From the NCBI RefSeq assembly GCF_003600625.1, contig NZ_CP032489.1, positions 3,906,001 to 3,970,000 on the forward strand: a DNA stretch of 64,000 nt, in the 5' to 3' direction. Position 1 is the stretch's first letter. Each line of letters begins with the position of its first letter. Below are positions 35,834-44,045 of this stretch, piece after piece. The notes under the pieces were generated by a model. The model was not told the origin of the DNA and ran no database searches. It was given only the letters and a program-made list of their open reading frames with translations. Origin of the DNA: Arachidicoccus soli. GTDB lineage: Bacteria > Bacteroidota > Bacteroidia > Chitinophagales > Chitinophagaceae. The position numbers and the translations under genes were made by a program.

Positions 35834-36987
35834 ACGGCCTGCTTCTTTCTGTTAATAACCCATTTACGGATAGATGCAAAAATGTAGCTATCTATATCGT
35901 GTATTTCATGTTCTGTTCCTTTAACCTTAAAATAATATTCAATACAACCGGTTGTAATTTCCCTTATTTTTCTCTCGTTCCGCGCATCAGAAATAACGCT
36001 GTATAAATCTTTGATATGCTTTTCAGAAAGATGGCAACTTTTAAGAAATGCAATTAAATCATTTCTTCTATCTGATGCTTCGGAAATACTTTTTGGGGTG
36101 ATGATTTTAAAATTAATAAAATCGTTTTCGATGGCAGCTTCGAACCAAAAATCCAGTCCAATGTTTTTTAATTCTTCAATAGACGGATTAATAACGTATT
36201 TCATAAATGCAGCATCGCGGATATATTCGGTAGTTAGCCCAAGCATCGTTCTAAGCTTTTCTTTGGAAACCCGCCAACCACCCTGCCTGCGCCAGGTACA
36301 CAGATAAAAATAGAGTAATCCACTATAACGCCTGTTGCATCTTAAAATAATTTCATACACCAATTGGTTATAATAATCGCTGTCCCATTCAATTTCTCCT
36401 TTATTGGCAACACTTATGAAGCACAAATGTTCCAAGACAATTTTTGTAATTTCTATCGTAATAAAATTGGTTTTGTTTTTTTTATTCGTTGCAGATAAGT
36501 CTTCATAAACCGAGAAGAGGCCGGTTGTATAGATGGCTATTTTTTTTGTAAGAGGGTTTCTTCTTTTAAAGCGAATTTTTAAGAGGGAAAGGCTTTCCAC
36601 TTCTTGCCGGAAAAACTTGTAGTTTCTTCCTTTTACAAATATTTTTTTGGGTAGGGGGCAATAAAACGAATTCTCTATATGGGCAAACAAGCTCTGTTGA
36701 AATACGTTCAAATTCACCATATGCTGGTTTATCTGCTCTTGGGAGAAACTCCGAATATAAGGCAATTGCGGCTTAATATAAAGCTGCAATTCTTTGATGA
36801 TATAAATAATCACTCTTAACTGGACAGGGGAAAATGGGGTAACAAGAAACGCAGTGCCGCCATCCTCCCTTGCTTCCATAAAGGTAGTCCTGTTCGGTAA
36901 AGTCAGCGTGCTGTATTCTTTGTTTAATGTGGCTCCATCCTTCTTTGGTGTTTTATCAGTGCTATTGTTGATGGCTTCATTATTCAC
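35815..36987 (-). CDS. Plasmid replication initiator (Rep_3/RepB-like)
   Basis: This 390-aa protein has two winged-helix regions typical of iteron-binding Rep proteins: FSPVQLRVIIYIIKELQLYI near residue 52 and YSGLLYFYLCTWRRQGGWRV near 240, followed by SKEKLRTMLGLT. Bacteroidota plasmids and integrative elements carry relatives. It would bind the seven iterons located just beyond its 3' end and open the origin with DnaA. The protein looks full length, so the replicon could function if excised. Confidence 0.8.
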   Translation of the reverse strand: MNNEAINNSTDKTPKKDGATLNKEYSTLTLPNRTTFMEAREDGGTAFLVTPFSPVQLRVIIYIIKELQLYIKPQLPYIRSFSQEQINQHMVNLNVFQQSLFAHIENSFYCPLPKKIFVKGRNYKFFRQEVESLSLLKIRFKRRNPLTKKIAIYTTGLFSVYEDLSATNKKNKTNFITIEITKIVLEHLCFISVANKGEIEWDSDYYNQLVYEIILRCNRRYSGLLYFYLCTWRRQGGWRVSKEKLRTMLGLTTEYIRDAAFMKYVINPSIEELKNIGLDFWFEAAIENDFINFKIITPKSISEASDRRNDLIAFLKSCHLSEKHIKDLYSVISDARNERKIREITTGCIEYYFKVKGTEHEIHDIDSYIFASIRKWVINRKKQAVRIKLT

Positions 36988-37067
36988 ATTAAAGACGTTG
37001 TATTCTCAATTAATTATGCATAATACAGATAAGTTTTTAGGTAGTTATATGCATGTGTCTGATAAGA

Positions 37068-37409
37068 TTAGGACAATGCATTTATTACATTTTGGAGTTG
37101 ATGTACATAACTAATTTTATACCCCTCAAATAAATACCATCCCTTTAGTTTTGCTTTCTCTTTATCACAAAATCGAATGGGCACTTTTATCTTTCCTGAA
37201 TAACGCCAATAATTTGATTTGATCTTTTTAAACCCCAATTTCTCTAACCAATAATCATTAATAGGAATACCAATTATATCTCGTTCGTCGTCTGTATGCT
37301 CTTTGTTATCTAATTGAATAACGCCGGATTCAATAATGATAACTTTGCCATGCTTTAATGCATCGATTGCTTTTACAAAATTCCCTATGGATAATAGATG
37401 AGATTTCAT
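37068..37409 (-). CDS. Mobile-element hypothetical protein
   Basis: This 113-aa protein contains IGIPINDYWLEKLGFKKIKS and ends KISYVHQLQNVINAL. The Ip-Ltx-WLxxxGF and YVHxLQN pattern recurs in Bacteroidota phage and plasmid proteins of unknown function. It is cytoplasmic with no signal. It lies 5 bp after the HTH gene at 37415 and upstream of the Rep gene on the same strand, so these three probably form one transcript. Confidence 0.6.
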   Translation of the reverse strand: MKSHLLSIGNFVKAIDALKHGKVIIIESGVIQLDNKEHTDDERDIIGIPINDYWLEKLGFKKIKSNYWRYSGKIKVPIRFCDKEKAKLKGWYLFEGYKISYVHQLQNVINALS

Positions 37410-37414
37410 GAATT

Positions 37415-37756
37415 TTATTTTTGGATGTTTTTAAATCTTCTTGTAATCAGCATCTCTTTTTCTGGGTCGATTTCACCTTTCATGGGACGTCTGCCTTGCC
37501 TGACCCATTGGTCAAGTTCTTCTTTCAAAAAGTATAAAGCTTTCCCTTTTTTGTAGTGAGGTATTTCTTTCTTGTGTGTTTTTTGATAAATTGAAGAACG
37601 TTTCATTGAAAGATATTTTTGGACTCCGTCGATGTCTAAAATGCTCTCTGTTTCCCTTTGTTTTGATACACCTGCTTTGTCGAATGCCGCAACGATTGCA
37701 TGAGAAATTAAATTTTCCAGCTCGGCTTTATCTACTGAAATAATTATTCCACTCAT
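37415..37756 (-). CDS. Excisionase-type helix-turn-helix protein
   Basis: Residues 40-95 of this 113-aa protein form a MerR/excisionase-like HTH (ILDIDGVQKYLSMKRSSIYQ, then KTHKKEIPHYKKGKALYFLK). It would bind DNA as a control factor or excisionase of the plasmid-like element. It is the first gene of the rep transcript and is divergent from the XRE gene at 37860. The two share a 103-bp promoter region that carries two copies of a 15-bp palindrome. Confidence 0.75.
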   Translation of the reverse strand: MSGIIISVDKAELENLISHAIVAAFDKAGVSKQRETESILDIDGVQKYLSMKRSSIYQKTHKKEIPHYKKGKALYFLKEELDQWVRQGRRPMKGEIDPEKEMLITRRFKNIQK

Positions 37757-37816
37757 TTTTACTTTTTTTTAGTTATTTTTGTTTAGTTCAATTTAAGAAT
37801 TTCTTAATCAAACATA

Positions 37817-37849
37817 TCCAAATATTTTGGATATTCCAAATATTTTGGA
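37817..37849. promoter_or_regulatory. Tandem 15-bp palindromes, XRE operators
   Basis: TCCAAATATTTTGGA occurs exactly at 37817-37831 and 37835-37849, starting 18 bp apart and ending 10 bp before the XRE start codon. Each is a TCCAAA/TTTGGA inverted repeat. They lie between two divergent genes and should control both. Confidence 0.75.
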
Positions 37850-37859
37850 CTTATAAGCA

Positions 37860-38276
37860 ATGGCAAATAATTATTTTTCAATTAATGTAAAATTTCTGCG
37901 CAAGGGGGCAAAACTCACGCAGGCAGAGCTTTTTAAAAAAATTGGTTTTAAGGATAGGACATGGAGTAATTATGAAACAGGCGTTTCTATTCCTAATCTT
38001 AACGATTTAATTAAAATATCCAAATATTTTGGAGTATCATTAGATGATTTAATTTTTTGTGATTTGTCAAAAAAAGAGGGGAGGAATTTGGAAAGAGAAG
38101 AGGAATCGAAAGACTTACTAAAGGCTGAAAAAATGATAAAAGTACAGGAAGACAATATCAAGCTCTTAAAAGATAACATAACCTTGAAGAATGATAAAAT
38201 AAAAAGATTGGAGAAAGATTTAAGAGATATGGAAACTTATATTAAACGCCCGGCCTTAACTAAAGCAAAACCTTAA
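37860..38276 (+). CDS. XRE-family repressor with coiled-coil tail
   Basis: This 138-aa protein has an N-terminal Cro/C1 helix-turn-helix (FLRKGAKLTQAELFKKIGFK, then DRTWSNYETGVSIPNL) and a long charged helix (residues 80-125, KDNIKLLKDNITLKNDKIKR and similar) that should dimerise or oligomerise. Tandem palindromes sit just before its start. A third exact copy of the palindrome lies inside its own coding region at 38019-38033, typical of looping autoregulation. It is probably the master repressor of the plasmid-like segment. Confidence 0.78.
   Translation: MANNYFSINVKFLRKGAKLTQAELFKKIGFKDRTWSNYETGVSIPNLNDLIKISKYFGVSLDDLIFCDLSKKEGRNLEREEESKDLLKAEKMIKVQEDNIKLLKDNITLKNDKIKRLEKDLRDMETYIKRPALTKAKP
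38019..38033. promoter_or_regulatory. Third copy of the XRE operator, inside the coding region
   Basis: TCCAAATATTTTGGA here is identical to the two upstream copies. It lies about 180 bp from them, within codons of the HTH domain, and could mediate DNA looping or roadblock repression. Confidence 0.6.
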
Positions 38277-38799
38277 GACATTGAAGAAGTTAGTCAATAG
38301 ATCTGTCGCCCAATCAAACCATATCACACAATATCTTCTTGCATTCAATACGGTTTCAAATCTTAAAGACGCTTATTCCTAATAAGTCGGACAGGTAATT
38401 TCTATTTTCAAAACCAAAACAATATCTCTATAATCACAGACAGACTTACAGTCATTCTTAATTATATGGTATGTCTTGATAAAAGTAATGTCCTTAGAAT
38501 ATTTTAAAAGATTTGAATAATCTTTTTGAAAAAAACTACCCAAAAGGATAGTTTTTTTCAATTGCAGAGAAAAAAGGAAGAATCATAAAAAAATTTCTTA
38601 CGACGCATATAAACCAACTTACAGATGAACGGATTAATGCATGCAACCATTTCTTAGGTGGTAAAATTTGGTCAGTATAGAGAAGACACAATAAGGAAAC
38701 TGAGAGGTGACAAAAGTTTGTTTGGTAAATTGTTTGGTAAATTCCAAAAAAAATAAAAAAGCAGCTATGAATTATTGTCATAACTGCTTGATTACCAAG
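38277..38799. other. Gene-poor stretch between repressor and tRNA
   Basis: These 523 bases have only short frames without protein character. They include the third ACTACCC palindrome (38527-38560). There is no integrase gene between the mobile region and the tRNA, although tRNA-adjacent elements usually have one. The content may be the eroded end of an island. Confidence 0.4.
38527..38560. promoter_or_regulatory. Third ACTACCC palindrome
   Basis: TGAAAAAAACTACCC (38527-38541), AAAA, GGATAGTTTTTTTCA (38546-38560) is an inverted repeat with 14 of 15 pairs. Layout and core match the perfect site in the LuxR/acyltransferase promoter. No intact gene starts nearby, so the site may be orphaned or serve an unannotated transcript. 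Confidence 0.5.
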
Positions 38800-38873
38800 T
38801 GGGCCCACTCGGGCTTGAACCAAGGACCCCCTGATTATGAGTCAGGTGCTCTAACCAGCTGAGCTATAGGCCC
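38800..38873 (-). tRNA. tRNA with CAU anticodon (Met elongator or Ile2)
   Basis: The minus-strand 74-nt sequence starts GGGCCTATAGCTCAGCTGGT and ends with the complementary TGGGCCCA arm. It has a normal D arm, the anticodon loop CTCATAA (CAT) and a TTCAAGC T loop. CCA is not encoded. A CAU anticodon in a non-initiator tRNA may be Met elongator or lysidine-modified Ile2; sequence inspection cannot decide. Its 3' end faces the accessory region. Confidence 0.9.
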
Positions 38874-38998
38874 GGAATTTTCCGCTTTCGCTAAAAATTC
38901 GAGGTTGCAAAAATAAAGATTTATTTGAAAATCCAATATTTATTCTTCTTTCTTTTTTGATTAAACACTTGGGAGGTAGTTTTTATACAATTAAGACA

Positions 38999-40042
38999 TT
39001 ATTTTGCCGTTTCACAATTGGGTGCGCCCTCAGCGAAAGTCCACAAGTTTTTTTCTGCCACAAACCCATCGTAAGTCCTTAGAACTTCTTCTAGAACCTC
39101 ATCAATTTCTTCATAAGTATTTAACTGCACTAAGCGGCTGCGAAACTCTTTTATATTGGGAAATCCTTTTAAATAATTTGTGTAATGACGGCGCATTTCA
39201 AAAATACCCACTTTTGGTCCTTTCCAATTGAGAGAATGCTTCAAGTGTTGACGAATAACAGCTACTCTTTGTTGGACCGTAGGCAGTGGTAAATGCTCCC
39301 CAGTTTGTAAGAAATGCTTTATCTCATTAAAAATCCAAGGATAGCCTATTGCGGCTCGGCCAATCATAACCCCATCAACTCCATAACGATTTTTATACTC
39401 CAAGGCTTTCTCCGGGGAATCAATATCGCCATTTCCAAAAATGGGAATATGTATACGGGGGTTATTTTTTATCTTACCTATTAATTCCCAATCAGCAAGA
39501 CCTTTATACATCTGGCAGCGCGTGCGACCATGAATGGACAATGCTGCGATACCTATGTCTTGTAACCTCTCAGCGACCTCTTCAATATTCTTGGTGTCAT
39601 CATCCCAACCCAACCGCGTTTTCACTGTCACAGGCAATTGTGTATGTTTGATTACCGATTGTGTAAGTCTTACCATTAAATCAACATCTCTCAGAACACC
39701 TGCGCCGGCGCCTTTCGTAACTACTTTTTTTACCGGACAACCAAAATTTATATCCACCAAATCAGGGTTTACTGTTTCTACAATTGCAGCACTCATGCCC
39801 ATCGCTTCTTCATCTCCCCCAAAAATCTGGATGCCTACCGGACGTTCTTCTTCAAAAATATCCAGTTTACGGCGGCTTTTAATTGCATCCCGAATAAGTC
39901 CTTCACTACTTATAAACTCTGTGTACATCATATCAGCCCCGTTGCTTTTGCACACAGAACGAAATGGTGGGTCACTCACATCTTCCATAGGTGCCAGTAG
40001 CAAAGGAAATTCCGGTAAGCTTATATTTCCAATCTTAATCAA
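38999..40042 (-). CDS. dusB: tRNA-dihydrouridine synthase B
   Basis: This 347-aa FMN enzyme reduces uridines in the D loop of tRNA. It has LLLAPMEDVSDPPFRSVCKS at the start (FMN site), VDINFGCPVKKVVTKGAGAG with the catalytic Cys, and GRAAIGYPWIFNEI. Length and motif order match DusB of Bacteroidota. It follows the tRNA gene on the same strand and marks the return to core genome after the accessory block. Confidence 0.93.
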   Translation of the reverse strand: MIKIGNISLPEFPLLLAPMEDVSDPPFRSVCKSNGADMMYTEFISSEGLIRDAIKSRRKLDIFEEERPVGIQIFGGDEEAMGMSAAIVETVNPDLVDINFGCPVKKVVTKGAGAGVLRDVDLMVRLTQSVIKHTQLPVTVKTRLGWDDDTKNIEEVAERLQDIGIAALSIHGRTRCQMYKGLADWELIGKIKNNPRIHIPIFGNGDIDSPEKALEYKNRYGVDGVMIGRAAIGYPWIFNEIKHFLQTGEHLPLPTVQQRVAVIRQHLKHSLNWKGPKVGIFEMRRHYTNYLKGFPNIKEFRSRLVQLNTYEEIDEVLEEVLRTYDGFVAEKNLWTFAEGAPNCETAK

Positions 40043-40112
40043 TGAAAATTCTTTTATTAATTATCTTCAATACAAATCATACATCACAAATCTCAATTCG
40101 TAGATTAGAATG

Positions 40113-40120
40113 TATCTTCG
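40113..40120 (+). promoter_or_regulatory. -7 box upstream of the CPBP gene
   Basis: TATCTTCG resembles the Bacteroidota TAnnTTTG element and lies 25 bp before ATG 40146. It argues for that start over the upstream in-frame ATG at 40110. Confidence 0.4.
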
Positions 40121-40145
40121 CTGCAAAATTACTTTATTATTTTTT

Positions 40146-41075
40146 ATGGCAATGGCAGAAGAGAATATTACACAAAATAGCTGGTTTAAAAGGGTAGAAA
40201 TGCCCGCATACAGACAGTTTCTTATTTTAATTGGGATGGTTTGTGTTGGGTTTTTATTAGCAAGTGTTCTATCTTTTATTATTATAACCTCAACATCACA
40301 GGTTAATTTAAGCAATATAGCCGCCGGCAAAAACCTTTCTCGCCCTCTTATGATTTGGCTACTCATTATTCAAGATATTTTTCTCTTTGCATTACCGGCA
40401 TTTCTCTTTGCTAAAATCGTAAGCATTCGAAATGATTATTTTTATTTTAAAAAAACAAGTTCAATTAATCTGTGGTTAATAGCACTATTAATTGCATTTG
40501 CAGCCATGCCGGCAAGCGATTTTTTTTCACAGATAAATGAATGGATTCCCATATCCAAACATTTGCAAAGCATTTTCAAGGCAGCCGAGCAGCAATACAA
40601 TAGCCAGGCAATTGCGATAATTGACGTTAAAAGCTTGGGTGGGTTTATCATTTCTATATTGATTATTGCCTTACTACCTGCAATAGTGGAAGAGCTCGTA
40701 TTTCGTGGCTCCTTACAACAGGTATTGCTCAAATGGACAGAAAAAGCTTTTCCGGCCATTTTGATTACTGCAATTATTTTCAGCGCGGTACATTTATCAT
40801 ATTACGGCTTCTTACCCAGGGTACTATTGGGCGTTGTATTGGGTTATGTATATTATTACGGGAAAAATATTTGGCTGAATATGTTTGTCCATTTTATCAA
40901 CAATGCCTCTGTCGTAACCTTTTTATATATTAGCAGCCGCAGCAAACCAATTGACCCCAAAATGATGGACAGTGCTAGCGCTCCTTTCTATATGCAGATC
41001 ATAGGTATCCTTGTTTTAATAGCGGCACTTTACTCATTTTCCAAAAACGCTAAACATCAAACTAATAAACTCTAA
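40146..41075 (+). CDS. CPBP-family intramembrane protease
   Basis: This protein of about 309 aa has roughly eight membrane helices and the Abi/CPBP signature IVEELVFRGSLQQVL (Glu-Glu...Arg) near residue 185. FSAVHLSYYGFLPRVLLGVV follows with the second metal-binding His. Such proteases cleave within membranes; bacterial roles include peptide maturation and immunity to self-made bacteriocins. ATG 40146 gives MAMAEENITQ; the longer form from 40110 would begin inside the promoter. It is 6 bp from cdsA and likely co-transcribed with it. Confidence 0.85.
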   Translation: MAMAEENITQNSWFKRVEMPAYRQFLILIGMVCVGFLLASVLSFIIITSTSQVNLSNIAAGKNLSRPLMIWLLIIQDIFLFALPAFLFAKIVSIRNDYFYFKKTSSINLWLIALLIAFAAMPASDFFSQINEWIPISKHLQSIFKAAEQQYNSQAIAIIDVKSLGGFIISILIIALLPAIVEELVFRGSLQQVLLKWTEKAFPAILITAIIFSAVHLSYYGFLPRVLLGVVLGYVYYYGKNIWLNMFVHFINNASVVTFLYISSRSKPIDPKMMDSASAPFYMQIIGILVLIAALYSFSKNAKHQTNKL

Positions 41076-41080
41076 ATAAA

Positions 41081-41947
41081 TTGGCCTTAAATAAAAAAAC
41101 ATTTCAAACCCGCACGCTCACGGCTATTATTTTTGTAGTGGTAATGCTTTGTGGATTGCTGATAAATTCATGGACCTTTTATACTTTATTTTTTATTATC
41201 CATTGGGGCTGCTGGATTGAATATGAAAAAATGATAAAACTCATTTCACCCGAATATGCTAGAGCGGACTTACGCGTTACTAGCATTCCGAAGCTCATTG
41301 GTTGCGGCTTTCTACTATTTTGTTTACCTCATGATATTAAAATATTAAATTTAAATATTTACTTTCTTGGTGAAATGATTATGTTAATCGGGGCAATAAA
41401 ATTCCTTTTGGGCCTATTCAAAGAGCGGGAAAATAAAGTAATTATTATCAGATATGCAATATTAGGATTATTGTATATTTCTTTAAGTTGGGGATTGATG
41501 ATAAATTTACGCAATATTAATTTTATAGTTTTCCCTATTGGTTTTGTAGCCGCTCTTACACTAGTTGCGTCTGTCTGGATTAATGATACAATGCAATACA
41601 TTGTGGGATCGGTTATTGGCAAAACACCTTTCTCTACCATATCGCCCAACAAAACTTTAGAAGGCACTATCGGCGGATCCATTTTATGTGTTCTCGCTGT
41701 AAGCATAATCGGCTATCTATTTGTTAATAAAAATTTACTGCATTTATTTATTATAGTCTCTCTGATTGCAGCGATAATAGGTACTTTAGGCGATCTACTC
41801 GAAAGTAAAATAAAACGTTTGGCAGGCGTAAAAGATAGCGGCAATTTTATGCCCGGACATGGTGGTTTTCTAGATCGTTTTGACAGTTTAATTCTAGCTA
41901 CTCCTTTTGTGTGGGCAGTAGCGGTGATTTGGTTTAGTTTTTCATAA
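41081..41947 (+). CDS. cdsA: Phosphatidate cytidylyltransferase
   Basis: This 288-aa membrane enzyme makes CDP-diacylglycerol from phosphatidate and CTP, the branch point of phospholipid synthesis. Its C-terminus has the family signature (SKIKRLAGVKDSGNFMPGHG, then GFLDRFDS) and there are about eight membrane helices. The apparent start is TTG at 41081, 6 bp after the preceding stop; no ATG lies near. Phosphatidylserine decarboxylase follows about 85 bp later, linking the two steps of phosphatidylethanolamine synthesis. Confidence 0.92.
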   Translation: MALNKKTFQTRTLTAIIFVVVMLCGLLINSWTFYTLFFIIHWGCWIEYEKMIKLISPEYARADLRVTSIPKLIGCGFLLFCLPHDIKILNLNIYFLGEMIMLIGAIKFLLGLFKERENKVIIIRYAILGLLYISLSWGLMINLRNINFIVFPIGFVAALTLVASVWINDTMQYIVGSVIGKTPFSTISPNKTLEGTIGGSILCVLAVSIIGYLFVNKNLLHLFIIVSLIAAIIGTLGDLLESKIKRLAGVKDSGNFMPGHGGFLDRFDSLILATPFVWAVAVIWFSFS

Positions 41948-42005
41948 AAGGTCGATTTTTCATTTTAGATTACTAACTAAAACTTTCTAATTCTCTATTG
42001 ATACG

Positions 42006-42013
42006 TATCTTTG
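42006..42013 (+). promoter_or_regulatory. -7 box of the psd promoter
   Basis: TATCTTTG fits the Bacteroidota -7 element exactly and lies 19 bp before ATG 42032. The longer frame from TTG 42011 would start inside this box, so the ATG is preferred. Confidence 0.5.
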
Positions 42014-42031
42014 CGCTTCAATAATCTATTT

Positions 42032-42691
42032 ATGACTATTCACAAAGAAGGTACAGCCTCTATTGTTATTGCTGCTATCATTGTAGCGGTAGCTAGTTTA
42101 TTCGCGAATTATTTCCTGATGCCTAAATTTGGTTGGATTTATTTGATGATATTGTTTGTATTAATCGTTTGTTTTTTATTTATAGTTTCTTTTTTCCGTA
42201 TTCCTGAAAGAAATATAACCACAGGAGAAAACAAGATTATCGCTCCTGCAGATGGAAAATTAGTGGTAATTGAGGAGGTCACTGATAGTGAATACTTTAA
42301 AGATAAAAGATTGCAATTGAGTATTTTTATGAGCCCTGCAAATGTACATGTTAATCGTTATCCGATTAGTGGAAAAGTCATTTACAATCAATATCATAAG
42401 GGGAAGTACTTGGTGGCCTGGCATCCAAAATCTTCAACAGATAATGAAAGACAAAGTGTTGTGTTGAGTAAAAAAGGAAAAGGAGAGATTTTAGTAAAAC
42501 AAATTGCCGGCGCCGTCGCCAGGCGTATCTGCAATTACGCCGAGGTCGGAACTGAGGTAAAGCAAAATAATGAATTAGGTTTTATTAAATTTGGTAGCCG
42601 CGTAGATATACTTTTACCCATTGGAACGAAAATAAATGTAGAACTTAATCAGATAATTAAAGGTGGTGTTACAGTTTTAGCCACCTGGTAA
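42032..42691 (+). CDS. psd: Phosphatidylserine decarboxylase (short, PSD-A type)
   Basis: This is a 219-aa pro-enzyme. It has two N-terminal membrane segments, then KIIAPADGKLVVIEEV, MSPANVHVNRYPISG and GFIKFGSRVDILLP. In this family the Gly-Ser of FGSR is self-cleaved to create the pyruvoyl group. It converts phosphatidylserine to phosphatidylethanolamine. The GSR form is the usual variant of short, soluble-like PSD-A enzymes. The phosphatidylserine synthase gene is not in the window. Confidence 0.92.
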   Translation: MTIHKEGTASIVIAAIIVAVASLFANYFLMPKFGWIYLMILFVLIVCFLFIVSFFRIPERNITTGENKIIAPADGKLVVIEEVTDSEYFKDKRLQLSIFMSPANVHVNRYPISGKVIYNQYHKGKYLVAWHPKSSTDNERQSVVLSKKGKGEILVKQIAGAVARRICNYAEVGTEVKQNNELGFIKFGSRVDILLPIGTKINVELNQIIKGGVTVLATW

Positions 42692-42704
42692 ATATTTTTC
42701 AGGT

Positions 42705-43385
42705 ATGAATAACCCAAAAAAAATAGCGGGTGAAAAGGCTGCATCTTTTATAAAAGACGGAATGACTGTTGGACTTGGAACAGGCTCAACAGCTTTTTTT
42801 GCCATTCACAAAATTGGAGCGCGCGTAAAAGAAGAAGGGCTGAAGCTTAAGTGTATTGCCACTTCTATTGAATCGGAAAATCTTGCAAAAGAATTAAATA
42901 TTCCCATTTTCGGATTTGAAGAAATAAAAGAAATAGATATTACAATTGATGGGGCAGACGAAGTAGATAAGAATTTTAATCTTATCAAAGGTGGCGGCGG
43001 CGCCCTTTTACGAGAAAAAATAATTGCATATATTACGAAACATTACATCATTATTGTCGACGAAACCAAACATGTTGAATCTTTGGGGAAGTTTCATTTA
43101 CCTGTGGAGGTCGTACAGTTTGGCTGGCAAAGAACTTTTGATCATTTGCAAAATCTGGGCTGTGAAATAAAACTTCGTGAAAAAAATAAGGAAGTCTTTA
43201 TTACCGATAACGGAAATTATATTCTGGATTGTAATTTTAAAAAAATTGAAAATCCGGAATCGCTACAAACTACTATTCACAATATTCCTGGCGTAGTTGA
43301 ATGTGGATTATTTATCAATAGAACCAATACTTTGATTATTGGAAAACCTTCCGGAGAAATCGAAGTTTTAGAAAATAAAGGATAG
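42705..43385 (+). CDS. rpiA: Ribose-5-phosphate isomerase A
   Basis: The 226-aa protein has GMTVGLGTGSTAFFAIHKIG, DITIDGADEVDKNFNLIKGG and GGALLREKI, the substrate-binding and catalytic regions of RpiA (the Asp and Glu of DGADEVD, Lys of GGGALLREK). It interconverts ribulose-5-phosphate and ribose-5-phosphate in the pentose phosphate pathway. It lies 13 bp after psd and 5 bp before the HAD hydrolase, so it is part of the same transcript. Confidence 0.95.
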   Translation: MNNPKKIAGEKAASFIKDGMTVGLGTGSTAFFAIHKIGARVKEEGLKLKCIATSIESENLAKELNIPIFGFEEIKEIDITIDGADEVDKNFNLIKGGGGALLREKIIAYITKHYIIIVDETKHVESLGKFHLPVEVVQFGWQRTFDHLQNLGCEIKLREKNKEVFITDNGNYILDCNFKKIENPESLQTTIHNIPGVVECGLFINRTNTLIIGKPSGEIEVLENKG

Positions 43386-43390
43386 AAATT

Positions 43391-44044
43391 ATGATGACGA
43401 AGGCTTTCATTTTTGACATGAATGGAACAATGATTGACGACATGCAATACCATACAATTGCTTGGCACAAAATATTATCAGACCTAAATGCAGGCATTTC
43501 TTTAGAAGACACAAAACTACAAATGTATGGCAAGGCTGAAGAGATGTTTGACCGTGTTTTTGGCGCTAATAAATTTGAAGAAAACACTTTACAAGAAATA
43601 ATTCTACAAAAAGAATTAGCCTATCAAGAAGCCTTTAAACCGCATTTAAAATTAATAAATGGCCTTGATGTTTTTTTAGAAAAAGCCAAAGCCCAAAGTA
43701 TAAAACTAGCCATTGGTACCGCCGCTCCCAAAACAAATGTGGATTATGTTTTGGATGGATTAAACCTTCGTAATTTATTCCCGGTTGTTGTTGGTGCGGA
43801 AGACGTAATTACGAGTAAACCCGACCCAGAAGTATTTTTAAAATGTGCTGAAGAATTGAGTGTACCCCCCGAAAATTGCATTGTTTTTGAAGATTCTCCC
43901 AAAGGTATTGAAGCCGCCAAAAATGGAGGCATGAAAGCAATCGCTATTACATCTTTTCATCCCGCAGAAGATTTTAAGGACTTTGATAATGTACTTTTTT
44001 GTATCGAAAATTATGAAGATGTTAAGCTGAAAGGTCTGTTTTAG
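43391..44044 (+). CDS. HAD-family hydrolase (beta-phosphoglucomutase-like)
   Basis: The 217-aa protein has HAD motif I as FIFDMNGTMIDD, motif II around AIGTAAPKTN and motif III/IV CIVFEDSPKGIEAAKNGG, with a helical cap between. This is the PGMB-like subfamily. Unusually, the second acidic residue of motif I (DxD) is Asn (DMN), which removes the general acid/base of typical phosphatases. Activity may differ from a standard phosphatase or mutase. It overlaps none of its neighbours and follows rpiA closely, suggesting a sugar-phosphate substrate. Confidence 0.82.
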   Translation: MMTKAFIFDMNGTMIDDMQYHTIAWHKILSDLNAGISLEDTKLQMYGKAEEMFDRVFGANKFEENTLQEIILQKELAYQEAFKPHLKLINGLDVFLEKAKAQSIKLAIGTAAPKTNVDYVLDGLNLRNLFPVVVGAEDVITSKPDPEVFLKCAEELSVPPENCIVFEDSPKGIEAAKNGGMKAIAITSFHPAEDFKDFDNVLFCIENYEDVKLKGLF

Positions 44045-44045
44045 A

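Noticed and set aside
34262-38799. Prophage
   Set aside because: No phage structural, lysis or packaging genes are present; the content is replicon and regulator genes with transposase relics.
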